Source: a virus. From it: a DNA stretch of 32,266 bases. Positions within the stretch are counted from its first letter, which is position 1; each line of letters starts with the position of its first letter. The notes below the pieces were generated by a model. That model searched no databases. It was not told the origin of the DNA and worked only from the letters and a program-made list of their open reading frames with translations. Positions 14,075 through 22,900 of this stretch are shown here, piece by piece. Location of the stretch: IMG/VR virus record IMGVR_UViG_3300046517_000144, positions 1 through 32,266 of that record; one strand, given 5' to 3'. Made by a program: the position numbers and the translations under genes.

Positions 14075-14545
14075 ATGAGAAAAATCGGTTTAAAAGCGCT
14101 AACGAAATCAGAAAGAAATAAAAGATTTTATGATAACCATAAAGAATCTGAATTAGCTCGTAATAAGCAATTCTACCGAGATAATAAAGACACTCAAAAA
14201 ATTCGCCATCGCAATAACCGCCATCATATAAAACAAGACTGGTTCGACGTTAGATTGATGGAGCAAGATAATAAGTGTGCTGTTTGTTTAGAAGAATTTA
14301 CCGATACGCCTCACATAGATCATAACCACGAATGTTGTAAACCATCTACTAGTTGCGAAAGATGTCGACGGGACCTTCTTTGTAAAGACTGTAACCTGGG
14401 CCTCGGTCGTTTTAAAGATAATACAGAAGTCCTAGAGCGAGCAATCCAATATCTAAAGCGCCATAAGGAAAACGAATGGAAGACATGCGAAAGTACGTCT
14501 CAGGCTCAGACGTCCGAGACCCCTTTAAACATCGCCACGATCTAA
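14075..14545 (+). CDS. Endonuclease VII-like HNH nuclease
   Basis: A 156-residue protein of the recombination endonuclease VII family (beta-beta-alpha metal fold). Zinc ligands are Cys68 and Cys71 (CAVC) and Cys103 and Cys106 (LCKDCNLGLG). The catalytic motif IDHNH gives Asp82, His83 and His85, with Asn107 after the second CxxC. The family includes T4 gp49, which cuts branched DNA, and many stand-alone homing nucleases. The N-terminus is very basic. The last 22 or so residues, past KRHKENEW, are read from the start of the next gene in another frame, so the gene looks inserted right before that start. A/T-richer codons than the capsid gene fit acquisition by transfer. Confidence 0.88.
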   Translation: MRKIGLKALTKSERNKRFYDNHKESELARNKQFYRDNKDTQKIRHRNNRHHIKQDWFDVRLMEQDNKCAVCLEEFTDTPHIDHNHECCKPSTSCERCRRDLLCKDCNLGLGRFKDNTEVLERAIQYLKRHKENEWKTCESTSQAQTSETPLNIATI

Positions 14546-15132
14546 AAACTACCCAGGCTACAATTAAACAATTACTCGCTGACGGTACGCCAAATTGGAT
14601 ACGGTTCCCGAACGATTATAAGAGCTTTGTGAAGGAGTCGTTTCAGGCTGCTAAAGAAGAATCCGACAATCAAGTAAGCCAGTATAAGATGGACCGCCAA
14701 GAACTATTGATGAATGCTAAGGCGCGAAAGGTCAATGCAATTTCAACTCGCGACTTCATTGATAAGCTTCGTAGGAACGGAGTTAAATGCTTCACGGTGG
14801 ATAACGGCTTTCCGCCTCAGACTATCGCTCTATGGGCTATTAAGCCTGATAGCGACAAATTGACTTATGTTTGCTATCTGCAGGTTCCGGCAATGTACGA
14901 ATGGTCCGTACTGAAGGTAGACCGCCACGGCCTTCCAGCAGGCGAAGACTTCCGAGGCTGGCGCACGGTTCTAGTCCAGTTGATTACCAAGGGTATCCTG
15001 ACTGAGACCAAGGCTCACCAGATTTTCGGTCGACCAACGGACGGCGAAACTAGCATTATCTACAGAGAGAGTCTTTATTTCCTCCGAAACAAAGCTGACC
15101 TCAACGCAGGTCCAGAAGATTACCAACTTTAA
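14476..15132 (+). CDS. Conserved-looking unknown, downstream of capsid
   Basis: A 218-residue protein with AGGA six bases before the ATG. It overlaps the endonuclease gene by 70 bases. The N-terminal half is helical and charged (FVKESFQAAKEESDNQVSQY). The middle holds ISTRDFIDKLRRNGVKCF, and the C-terminal half mixes strands and helices (YVCYLQVPAMYEWSVLKVDR, GWRTVLVQLITKGILTETKA). There is no signal, span or known motif. Location after the major capsid suggests a head-completion or minor virion role. Its stop codon is directly followed by tRNA-Thr. Confidence 0.7.
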   Translation: MEDMRKYVSGSDVRDPFKHRHDLKTTQATIKQLLADGTPNWIRFPNDYKSFVKESFQAAKEESDNQVSQYKMDRQELLMNAKARKVNAISTRDFIDKLRRNGVKCFTVDNGFPPQTIALWAIKPDSDKLTYVCYLQVPAMYEWSVLKVDRHGLPAGEDFRGWRTVLVQLITKGILTETKAHQIFGRPTDGETSIIYRESLYFLRNKADLNAGPEDYQL

Positions 15133-15207
15133 GCTGGAGTAGCTCAGCGGCAGAGCGGCTGTTTTGTAAACAGCGGGTCGGTGGTTCAAATCCATCCTTC
15201 AGACCCA
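15133..15207 (+). tRNA. tRNA-Thr (anticodon UGU)
   Basis: The 75 bases fold as a full cloverleaf: acceptor 15133-15139, D stem GCTC/GAGC with GG in the loop, anticodon stem GCTGT/ACAGC with loop TTTGTAA giving anticodon TGT, variable loop GGGTC, and T stem GGTGG/CCATC with TTCAAAT. CCA is encoded at 15205-15207. Oddities: the first acceptor position is a G-A mismatch, and the discriminator base is C. It begins on the base after the TAA of the upstream gene, so it must be cut out of an mRNA. It would read ACA codons. Confidence 0.88.
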
Positions 15208-15272
15208 TTTTAAAGATGTTCTAGTATCAAATAGGGTTTGCCCACCCAAACAGGCACAGCGTAAGGAGAAAT

Positions 15273-15860
15273 ATGGAAAACGAAAAACAACCAACTCAGG
15301 TTCCGGTTAGTCGACTGGAAAACGGACAGGAATCGAAGGTTCAACCTGTTATTGCTAGTAAACCGAAGAGCATGGAAGAGAAGCTAGATCTTCTTTTGAC
15401 GTTCCTGGCTACTAAAGAAGCCCGTATCGCAGAAGACGAACAGAGCAAGGAAGTCGCCCGATTGGCTCGTAACGTCCAGCGTGAGAAGTCCTCAGCGGCT
15501 AACGTCGAGAAAGAGCTTCTGAAGCAGGCCCGTTGCCGTCATTTGAAGGGCGGGAAACTCGGCCCTCTGGGCGGCGTCCCGAATTATAACGTCACGATGC
15601 ATACTTTCATCGATAACAAGACTATCGGAAAGTGCAACAACTGCCGTATGCGTTGGATGCCCGGAGACACTCAGGAGTTCTTGTTCAGGGTGGATAGCAA
15701 AGGCGTAAAGCGTAAGATTGCTAATCACACGAAGCAAGGCTGGGGCGAGTTCCAAGCTATGTTTACCCAGTCGACCAACACCCCGACGTCCAGCGAAGTT
15801 CCGCTTCAGGCTGTATCGGCCGTAGCTTCTGCTGATGTTCTAAGCGACGTACAGATCTAA
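15273..15860 (+). CDS. Coiled-coil and Cys/His protein, unknown
   Basis: A 195-residue protein with AAGGAG upstream. Residues 30-90 form a charged helix (SMEEKLDLLLTFLATKEARI, VARLARNVQREKSSAANVEK). Residues 87-131 hold a possible metal site: CRHLKGGKLG, a middle YNVTMHTFIDN, then CNNCRMRWMPGD. A Thr/Ser/Ala-rich tail follows. The CRH, H, CxxC spacing looks like a small zinc-binding domain. It lies between the tRNA and a terminator, probably closing the head transcript. A minor head or tail-joining role is inferred. Confidence 0.65.
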   Translation: MENEKQPTQVPVSRLENGQESKVQPVIASKPKSMEEKLDLLLTFLATKEARIAEDEQSKEVARLARNVQREKSSAANVEKELLKQARCRHLKGGKLGPLGGVPNYNVTMHTFIDNKTIGKCNNCRMRWMPGDTQEFLFRVDSKGVKRKIANHTKQGWGEFQAMFTQSTNTPTSSEVPLQAVSAVASADVLSDVQI

Positions 15861-15898
15861 AAGTTAGCGGACTGACGTACCCGATCCGGCGGGACAGA

Positions 15899-15929
15899 CT
15901 CGGGATCCGGATTTAATTCCGAGTTTTTT
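15899..15929 (+). terminator. Intrinsic terminator / possible attenuator
   Basis: CTCGGGAT (15899-15906) pairs with ATTCCGAG plus A (15916-15923) in an 8-base stem with one G-T pair and a 9-base loop, then TTTTTT at 15924-15929. CCCGA at 15880-15884 can instead pair with TCGGG at 15900-15904, which would break the terminator. GGAG at 15930-15933 is the ribosome-binding site of the next gene, so its expression needs read-through. Confidence 0.75.
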
Positions 15930-15938
15930 GGAGAATAA

Positions 15939-16811
15939 ATGAAATTTAAAATGTTTTTAATGTCCGTTATTCTGTTAGTTTCTTCGACGTGCTTTGCTCA
16001 AGGACACGTCAATTCTCTTAATAGTCTGACCGGTAGTATTTCTATTCTTCCGGGTTCCGGTATAACTGTAACCAACGGAACCAGTACCATTACTATTGCG
16101 GCTTCAGGCGTACAGGGTAGTGTTTCGTCAAATCAGATTGGGTTTGGATCTGTGTCGGGTATTACAAGTAGCAGTGATTTTACTTTTAATAATTCAACAA
16201 AGCAGTTTATCCATCAATCTAATTGCGCTTTGACCCCTGTAGGACAGAATAGCGTCTGCGGGGCTGGACTCGGGACAAGCTACTATTCATCTCCTGTTTT
16301 GCATGAAAACGTACTTGATAGCTCCCAGTTTTTGAATGTTTGTTATGCCAATTCTGGAGCACCCGGAAACTCCGCAACATCAAGAAGCACCTTCATGTGT
16401 CTCGCTACGGAGTCGAATGGCATGATGGGGCTTTTTACACAACTTTCTACATTAGCTAATGGCGTTGGTGCGAACATTCTTTTCGACGGACAACCATCTA
16501 CGAATCCAGGCTCGCTTGAAGTTGGTGTGAACAATTCTGACGGTACTGTAAATGAGTGGTGGGCTGTGCTAGACGACGCAATGAATCTCGTCTCTAGTAA
16601 TGGTAAAGGTCTTTGTTTGTTGAGTCCAGCAAGCTCGCTCAGTGATCGTGCTTGTATAAGTTATAATGGAACTACCTTACCGGGTACTACACATATACCC
16701 ACATTATCTTTTGACCCTTGTTCTATTGGACAAATTGCTTGGGATTCTAATTATGTTTATGTTTGCGTAGCAGTTAATAGTTGGAAGCGCTCAGCTATTT
16801 CTTCTTGGTAA
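15939..16811 (+). CDS. Exported fibre-like protein with signal peptide
   Basis: A 290-residue protein. Residues 1-20 look like a Sec signal peptide (MKFKMFLMSVILLVSS, then TCFA before Gln). The next segment reads like a tail-fibre module (LNSLTGSISILPGSGITVTN). The mature chain has eight Cys, an even number fitting disulfides in an oxidising compartment. The C-terminal segment GQIAWDSNYVYVCVAVNSWK matches the end of the fibre protein at 25602, and IGFGSV-FTF is also shared with it. A signal peptide on a fibre-like protein is unusual: it may be displayed on the host surface, or the hydrophobic start may be a virion anchor. It lies right after a terminator. Confidence 0.7.
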   Translation: MKFKMFLMSVILLVSSTCFAQGHVNSLNSLTGSISILPGSGITVTNGTSTITIAASGVQGSVSSNQIGFGSVSGITSSSDFTFNNSTKQFIHQSNCALTPVGQNSVCGAGLGTSYYSSPVLHENVLDSSQFLNVCYANSGAPGNSATSRSTFMCLATESNGMMGLFTQLSTLANGVGANILFDGQPSTNPGSLEVGVNNSDGTVNEWWAVLDDAMNLVSSNGKGLCLLSPASSLSDRACISYNGTTLPGTTHIPTLSFDPCSIGQIAWDSNYVYVCVAVNSWKRSAISSW

Positions 16812-16821
16812 TCGGAGTGTC

Positions 16822-17727
16822 ATGAGTCGAGTATTTGATTCTTCGCAAGTGGGCGCTAATCTTCAGACTATTATTACGCCGTCTAGTGCTGTTTATAATA
16901 ATCTGCAAGCGTGGACTATGGCTTGTTGGGTTAATCCTACTACGGATACTGGATTCTCGGCTCTTATTACTAAAGATCCTCAAACAAGCTATGGCATACA
17001 GTTAAATCTTGAAGCCGGATTAAAAGTACAGGGTTTTGGTAACTATACTGTTGCTACTCCAACTACCACTACAAATGAAGCAGTCTCTTTAAATACGTGG
17101 TCTCATCTCGCTGCAACATTCGATAATGCCGGAGATAGAAAAGTTCATATTTATATAAACGGGATAGAAGCTACTTATTCCGTACAAAACGCGGCTAGCG
17201 GAACTATCATAGATGACTCCGCGCACGGTTGGGTTTTTGGTAGCGATACTTTCAGTGGAGACAGCCTTAATGGGTCAATTGCCGAAGGGGCTATTTATAA
17301 CACGGCTCTTACTTCAGGACAAGTCGCAACTTTAGTTGCCAGCACCGTTGGCGCTACGGGTTCACCAGTAGGTTATTGGCACTTTTGCGGCTTTGCTAGT
17401 CCTGAGCCGGATTCTTCTGGTAATGGAAACGACGCGGTTCTAAGTACCAATCCCCCAACTCAAGGATCTAATAGTCCGGGTTATAGTGCATGTACTCCTC
17501 CTACACCGACGCTTCCATATAGCGTTCCTGATTGCCGTAACTATGCAACTTTTCCGAATAGTTCACGGACAGTCAATCAGACTAAGATTTATGACGTCCA
17601 GACATCAAGTAATTCTGCAGTTCCCGGTACTGATTCTCGAGCCGCCGGAGCACCAACGGACGATAGGATTACACCAAACATTCCAGAGAACAGCAGAACT
17701 CCCGGAACCTACGGGCCAGGTGAGTAA
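16822..17727 (+). CDS. LamG/concanavalin-like lectin-domain protein
   Basis: A 301-residue protein with GGAG upstream. Residues 25-180 form a LamG-type sandwich: AWTMACWVNPTTDTGFSALI, the strand LNTWSHLAATFDNAGDRKVH, YINGIEA, and a SLNGSIAEGAIYNTAL end strand with the usual position for the ligand loop. A short Cys-containing module follows, then a Pro/Ser/Thr tail. Such domains bind sugars; in a phage tail cluster a receptor-binding or accessory fibre role is likely. The stop shares its last base with the next start (TAATG). Confidence 0.8.
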   Translation: MSRVFDSSQVGANLQTIITPSSAVYNNLQAWTMACWVNPTTDTGFSALITKDPQTSYGIQLNLEAGLKVQGFGNYTVATPTTTTNEAVSLNTWSHLAATFDNAGDRKVHIYINGIEATYSVQNAASGTIIDDSAHGWVFGSDTFSGDSLNGSIAEGAIYNTALTSGQVATLVASTVGATGSPVGYWHFCGFASPEPDSSGNGNDAVLSTNPPTQGSNSPGYSACTPPTPTLPYSVPDCRNYATFPNSSRTVNQTKIYDVQTSSNSAVPGTDSRAAGAPTDDRITPNIPENSRTPGTYGPGE

Positions 17728-19037
17728 TGGCAAACAGCCAATGTACAGTTACGCTCCAGGACGAGTGCGATATCCTGGAGACATTCGCGGACCTCGAGCC
17801 GATTCTTAACGTCGGTGGTCAGACGAGTAGAGTAATTCTTACGGCCGCAAATAATGTAATGAACGCTATGTGCGCGGTTCAATTTCCGTGGAAATGGAAC
17901 GAGTTCAATCTTCCTCAATTTTATACGAACTCTCTTCAACAGGACTACGCTGTAGTTAATCCGAACGGGACGTCTGTTACTAATTTAGCTTGGCTTGAGC
18001 GCGGCATTGTTATTGACATTAATAACACGGCTCAGCCTAAGCCGTTTAGAGATGTAGAGACTGGACGAGAGCTTCCACAGTCTACGGGCACGGTGTTTAA
18101 CGGCGGCATGGCTAATAGTCCGATGTTTCTCGTCAATTGGTTGACGAATAATCTTCTGTCCTACGGCGTCTGGGGATTGGATAACACAGGCAACGCGACG
18201 TTAGGAAACAATCCTACGGCTGGTTCTGTTTATACTGACCCGCTAGGCGCATCTGTCATGGCGGCTGCGTGGTCTAGTAATTCAGGCGGTCAGATTACGT
18301 TCAGTTTGAATTACGTCCCGAGCACTATCATTGCTGGCGCTACGCTAGTCGTAAGTCAGGCTTTTCCAGTGACGTTTAATAACTCATACACAGTCGTAAC
18401 CGTAGCTGGAAATAACGTCATCGTTACGTCTACATCGAATCCCGGAGTATATGAAGCGGGCGGTATTATCGGAAATACGACAAGTAATTCCATGCCGAAT
18501 AATCCCGTCACGCAGATTCAAGATGTCAACGGCAACCTTCTCCTTTTGACGGGTTACGGAGTGGAAGGCACAACTCCGCCACTAGCGCCTGTTAACGCAG
18601 CTCCAGGAACGCTAGTTTCAGGAACGGGCGCTACGACAGTTTGGACTGTTATAGATCCTTTCGGTCAAGGTTTTCGCATTCTGCCTGTTCCAGTTCAGAC
18701 TGGTCTTTTGTGGCAGTTTAATCTAGTAGGTCAAATGAAACCTACTCGCTTTACTAACCTGCAGCAGACGCTTGCTCCTCTGTGGGATCAGTATGAGCCA
18801 CATTTTCAAATGGGCTTGATTGCTCAGCTTTATCGGTTCTCTCCGCTAAAGACGGTTTATAGCAAATTTGAACCGGCTTGGCAGCACTGGCTTCGTTCGC
18901 TTCAAGAAATGAGAAGCAAGGAAGACAGGGAAATGGAAGAGAATATTTTTGTTCCTGATAGGGGAATTATGGGCGGGACCGCTGGACGAAATCGATTCGT
19001 CGGACCTTATTGGCCCTTCAATTACCCAACGCGGTAG
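17727..19037 (+). CDS. Tail adaptor-like protein 1 (tail tubular A type)
   Basis: A 436-residue protein that starts on the last base of the previous stop. The N-terminus (LETFADLEPILNVGGQTSRV, then WKWNEFNLPQFYTNSLQQDY) and C-terminus (FRILPVPVQTGLLWQFNLVG, then PLWDQYEPHFQMGLIAQLYR) fit the gp11/gp4-like adaptor fold that closes the portal and carries the nozzle. About residues 190-248 are a probable inserted beta domain (ITFSLNYVPSTIIAGATLVV). The length, about twice that of T7 gp11, is explained by insertions. A second, related gene follows directly. Confidence 0.65.
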   Translation: MANSQCTVTLQDECDILETFADLEPILNVGGQTSRVILTAANNVMNAMCAVQFPWKWNEFNLPQFYTNSLQQDYAVVNPNGTSVTNLAWLERGIVIDINNTAQPKPFRDVETGRELPQSTGTVFNGGMANSPMFLVNWLTNNLLSYGVWGLDNTGNATLGNNPTAGSVYTDPLGASVMAAAWSSNSGGQITFSLNYVPSTIIAGATLVVSQAFPVTFNNSYTVVTVAGNNVIVTSTSNPGVYEAGGIIGNTTSNSMPNNPVTQIQDVNGNLLLLTGYGVEGTTPPLAPVNAAPGTLVSGTGATTVWTVIDPFGQGFRILPVPVQTGLLWQFNLVGQMKPTRFTNLQQTLAPLWDQYEPHFQMGLIAQLYRFSPLKTVYSKFEPAWQHWLRSLQEMRSKEDREMEENIFVPDRGIMGGTAGRNRFVGPYWPFNYPTR

Positions 19038-19040
19038 GAG
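19036..19040 (+). promoter_or_regulatory. RBS for a TTG start at 19047
   Basis: AGGAG lies six bases before TTG 19047. No ATG or GTG in a better position keeps the conserved N-terminus, so a TTG start is likely. Confidence 0.65.
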
Positions 19041-19046
19041 TTAATT

Positions 19047-19982
19047 TTGAATACGTTACAATCGACTGTTAATTTTGCCCAGACGTATATTCAGTATTCT
19101 CCCTTGACGGCTGGAACTGGAAGTGAGCCTGCGGTTACTATTGCATCTATGGTTCGTAATTCTATTCTAAATCCGCCGATGACTTGGGATTTTAATCGCG
19201 TCGAAAATAGTAATACGAATACTACGACCTCAGATCAAGATTACACTATCGCTTTAGATGATTTCGGCTATCTCGAAAAAGTGTCTCTGACAGATGCTTC
19301 TGGAAATACGCAAGAAATTAAAGACGTCTATAACAATTCAGCCCTGTCCAAGAACTCTGTAGTACAGCGTCCCAGCGCTATAGCGGTTATCATGAGTAAT
19401 CGTGGAACTGATGTTAAGCTACGCTTTAACTCAATTCCGGATAAGATTTATACGATCAACTTGACGTATCAAGCTGTCGCAGCGCAGTTCGGCCCGTTCG
19501 TGGTTAATTCGTGCGGTAACGCCGCTGGCGGCAATACAACCTATACAGGTATCTTTGATCCACTGTCCTTTACAGTCGGAGCTACGGCTACTATTCAGGG
19601 TTTTCTAACCGCAGCGAACAATGGAATCTATATAATCGTATCCGTTACATCTACCCATCTAGTTTTGTTTAATCCGAACGGTGTTGCTGAAATTGCTCCG
19701 ACGCTTCAAGGTTCGGCGATTAACAGCAGCTGGTTTCCGATTCCCGATTCCTATAGTGACATTTATAATAACCTCTTCTTGGCTGAAGCATTTCAAGCAG
19801 TTGGAGAGGACGCCGATGCCGCTCGTTATCGCCAACGTGGAATAGCGGCATTTCTGGCGAAATCCGAAGGGTTGGACCAGACTCAGATTAATATCTTCAG
19901 ACAACAGTGGCTTCAACGCGATACTGAGGTTCAGGCTAGTCAGCTTAGAACAGCTCAGGGCAATCAGGCTCGTGGTGTTTAA
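19047..19982 (+). CDS. Tail adaptor-like protein 2 (tail tubular A type)
   Basis: A 311-residue protein with a TTG start. It follows the adaptor plan: MTWDFNRVENSN, a DQDYTIALDDFGYLEKVSL strand pair, QRPSAIAVIMSNRG, then RFNSIPDKIYTINLTYQ. After an inserted domain it resumes with PIPDSYSDIYNNLFLAEAFQ and a helical end (ARYRQRGIAAFLAKSEGL). Residues 164-222 are an inserted beta domain (YTGIF, then GFLTAANNGIYIIVSVTSTH) that resembles a segment of the next gene. It sits between the first adaptor and the nozzle gene, so it likely stacks in the short tail. Confidence 0.75.
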   Translation: MNTLQSTVNFAQTYIQYSPLTAGTGSEPAVTIASMVRNSILNPPMTWDFNRVENSNTNTTTSDQDYTIALDDFGYLEKVSLTDASGNTQEIKDVYNNSALSKNSVVQRPSAIAVIMSNRGTDVKLRFNSIPDKIYTINLTYQAVAAQFGPFVVNSCGNAAGGNTTYTGIFDPLSFTVGATATIQGFLTAANNGIYIIVSVTSTHLVLFNPNGVAEIAPTLQGSAINSSWFPIPDSYSDIYNNLFLAEAFQAVGEDADAARYRQRGIAAFLAKSEGLDQTQINIFRQQWLQRDTEVQASQLRTAQGNQARGV

Positions 19983-19985
19983 TTA

Positions 19986-22900
19986 ATGGCAAATCTCCTC
20001 GAACAGCATGGAGCGAGGCCATCCAACAAGGAACCTAAATGGGTTCCATTGTTTGTTGACCGCGCCTTCACTGGTTTATTTACGCAACGTGCGGCTCTCC
20101 ATGACCCCTCCGACTTAGGTACGCTTAAGTTTTATGGCGGACGTCCAGATTCTCTTTGGATGGGCTCTAACATCGAGCTTACCAATCGTCTAACTCTCCA
20201 GCGCCGACCAGGACTTAGTCAGTTTTCAGGGGCGGTATATCCAACTGCGCCAGATAGAGCTTATTCTTTTGAATTAATTAATAGCACGATTCAGGTTATT
20301 GTTGATACAGGAGCGACTGGCAATCTTGCCATTACGTCAGTCGTCGCGGCTAGTGGCGGTTTGGCTATCTATATAGGAACGTTTCCTAACGGGGCTTCTA
20401 ACGGTTTAGCTGGATTAATTTTTGACGTTACTGGATTTTCGACTGCAGGAAACAACGGTGTTTTTACTTGTATCGCGTCCACGACTACTACGATAACTTT
20501 AATAAACCCGTTAGCAACTCCTGAAACGATATCAGCTATTGCAACGTCCACCGGCGCTGTTTATGTAGATAATCAAAACGGCACAAAGACGGGGCTTTTT
20601 GGCAAACTTCCTGGAGCTGGGCAGACTTATTTTGTAGGTGTTGGCGGCGTCCTTTACATGGGCGATGGCGTCAGCGTCGTGAAGTATACCCCATTAAACA
20701 CTAACGGGACTATCTGGATGTGGGGTATTAACCCGCCTACGTCTGCTCCATCTGTCGTTATTACACCTAGCGCCGCATCCGCCGTTCAGTGGCAGGCTAA
20801 TACAGTCTGGTCGACGATGGGACTCATTTACGTCACATCTGGTACCGGAACGGGGTCAGTTCAGCAGCTAATTAACACAAACGCTTTAGGAACGAACGCC
20901 ACACCGCTGTTTAACACTACCGGCAACGGTGGTCCTAATTGGAATCAGACTCCTGGCGGAACTACTCCTGGAGATGGCTCTATTGCGGCCTGGACGAACA
21001 AAGGTCCGATTGATACTTGGCACTCTAATAAATTCTATAGCAACGGAACTACGGGCGGTACGACTGCGGCACCGGCTTATGTCTGGGATCCAGTCACGCA
21101 AGGCCTTTACGTTAATGGTAATGCTGGGGGCGTATCCGGAACGGCCTATCCGCATTTCGTAGCGGTTCATAACTCGGATGTTCCTGATAACCAGGTTAAA
21201 TGGGATTGGACTGGTGTTACGGATGTTTGGCAACCGACACACGCCTATCCTGTATTCAATAACGTCTCAAATACGTTTATCGTTGAACCTTTAGCTCTTG
21301 GCACGGTTGGACCTCCTTCGAGTCCGCCTATTTATGTTCAGGCGTCTAGCGGCGGGACTTCCGGAACCGGCGGTCCTCCGTCATTTAGTCCTATAGCTGG
21401 TGCTACTACGTCTGACGCCGTAGACGGTAGTATGACTTGGCTGTCTTTAGGTTCTTATAACTGGGCCGCATTGCACGCTTTTACAGCCTGGACTGCGGAC
21501 GGCGTTACTTTTTCCGCTATCCTAGATGGCAACGGAAACTTTCAAGTTTGCACGACTAGCGGTACTAGCGCCGCCGCACCCCCGACATGGGCTACTGCGT
21601 ATGGTTCGCATACGACTGATGGCTCGGTTGTTTGGGTTTGTGTCGGAACTGCGATGCAATGGGCTGCGAACACGATCTGGTTCCGTCCTGTTGTAGGTTT
21701 CTCTCCGCCGTCAAGTAGCTCTCCGTATGGCGGCGCTTCTGTAATCGACTCTAATAGTGACGTAGAATTTGTAATTAATAGTGGCAAGGGCGGGGCAATA
21801 CAACCAACGTGGAATGGTATCGGGTCAACTACCGTCGATGGTGCTGCGACCTGGTTTAATCTTGAAGCCTTTTCTTCTAGGTCAATTTCCTGGACAAAAG
21901 GGCACGTATACGCTTATTCGTTTAAGGCCCGTTCGCTAACTGATTTTTATACAGTAGACGTAGCTGGAACCAGCACTCCTCCGGTTCCTCCTGGTTTGAG
22001 TAATCCTCTGCCGCCTCCTACGGGCAGCGAGACTAATGCTATTTCTACGGCATCACCTGTTTTCACTATTGTTGGTCCGGATCCCGGAGCGGTTAATACG
22101 ATTTCAGGTTTAGGGTCTACGGATCCTCAGGTTGATACAATCGTTATTTGGCGAGACGCTGATGGCGGCGGTCCGTCAAATATGTTCGAGTTGACTGAGA
22201 TTCCTGCGCCTCCGCCAATAGGCGGAATTGCTCAACCGTGGTCGTTTACGGACTTTCTGCCAGATTCTCCTACTGCGGAGTTTCCTGGTTTGAATATCCT
22301 TATACCTGCGCCTATTGATGATTCAAACGACCCTCCGCCTAGCGACTTTCTTCCGATGGTTTATAACTTCCAGCGTATTTGGGGCGCGGAAGGTCAATCT
22401 GTTAGATTTAGCGGCGGTCCGGATGTAGTTACAGGTAATCCTAATGAAGCGTTCAATCCTGTGGACGAGATTCCTTTTCTAGCGAACGTTATCAGTCTAG
22501 TTAAGAATACGCAAGGATTGGTAACCTTCCTGACTGATAGCATTGAACTGATTGCCGGTGGTCCTCAGACAGCATCGTTCTTCTCGGTGGAACTGGCTCC
22601 TAACATCGGCCTTCTGAGCTATAATATGCTTGACGTCCATGCGGGAGAGATTTATTTCTTCAGTGCGGACAATCAGTTTTACGCCATAAGTCCTAGTCTT
22701 AACCTTAGCCGCGTAGGTTTTGCGATTGGCGATCAGTTAGCGAATATGCCGTCGTCTGGCGTATCTGATGCAACGTGGAATCCCGCCGTCGGATATGTCA
22801 CGGTTCACCAAACCGGCATCGACAACTGCATGTTTATTGCAGACGGTAGCACCGGCTGGTATCGGTTGAATCCGTATCAGACGCCGGGCGGTTATCAAGG

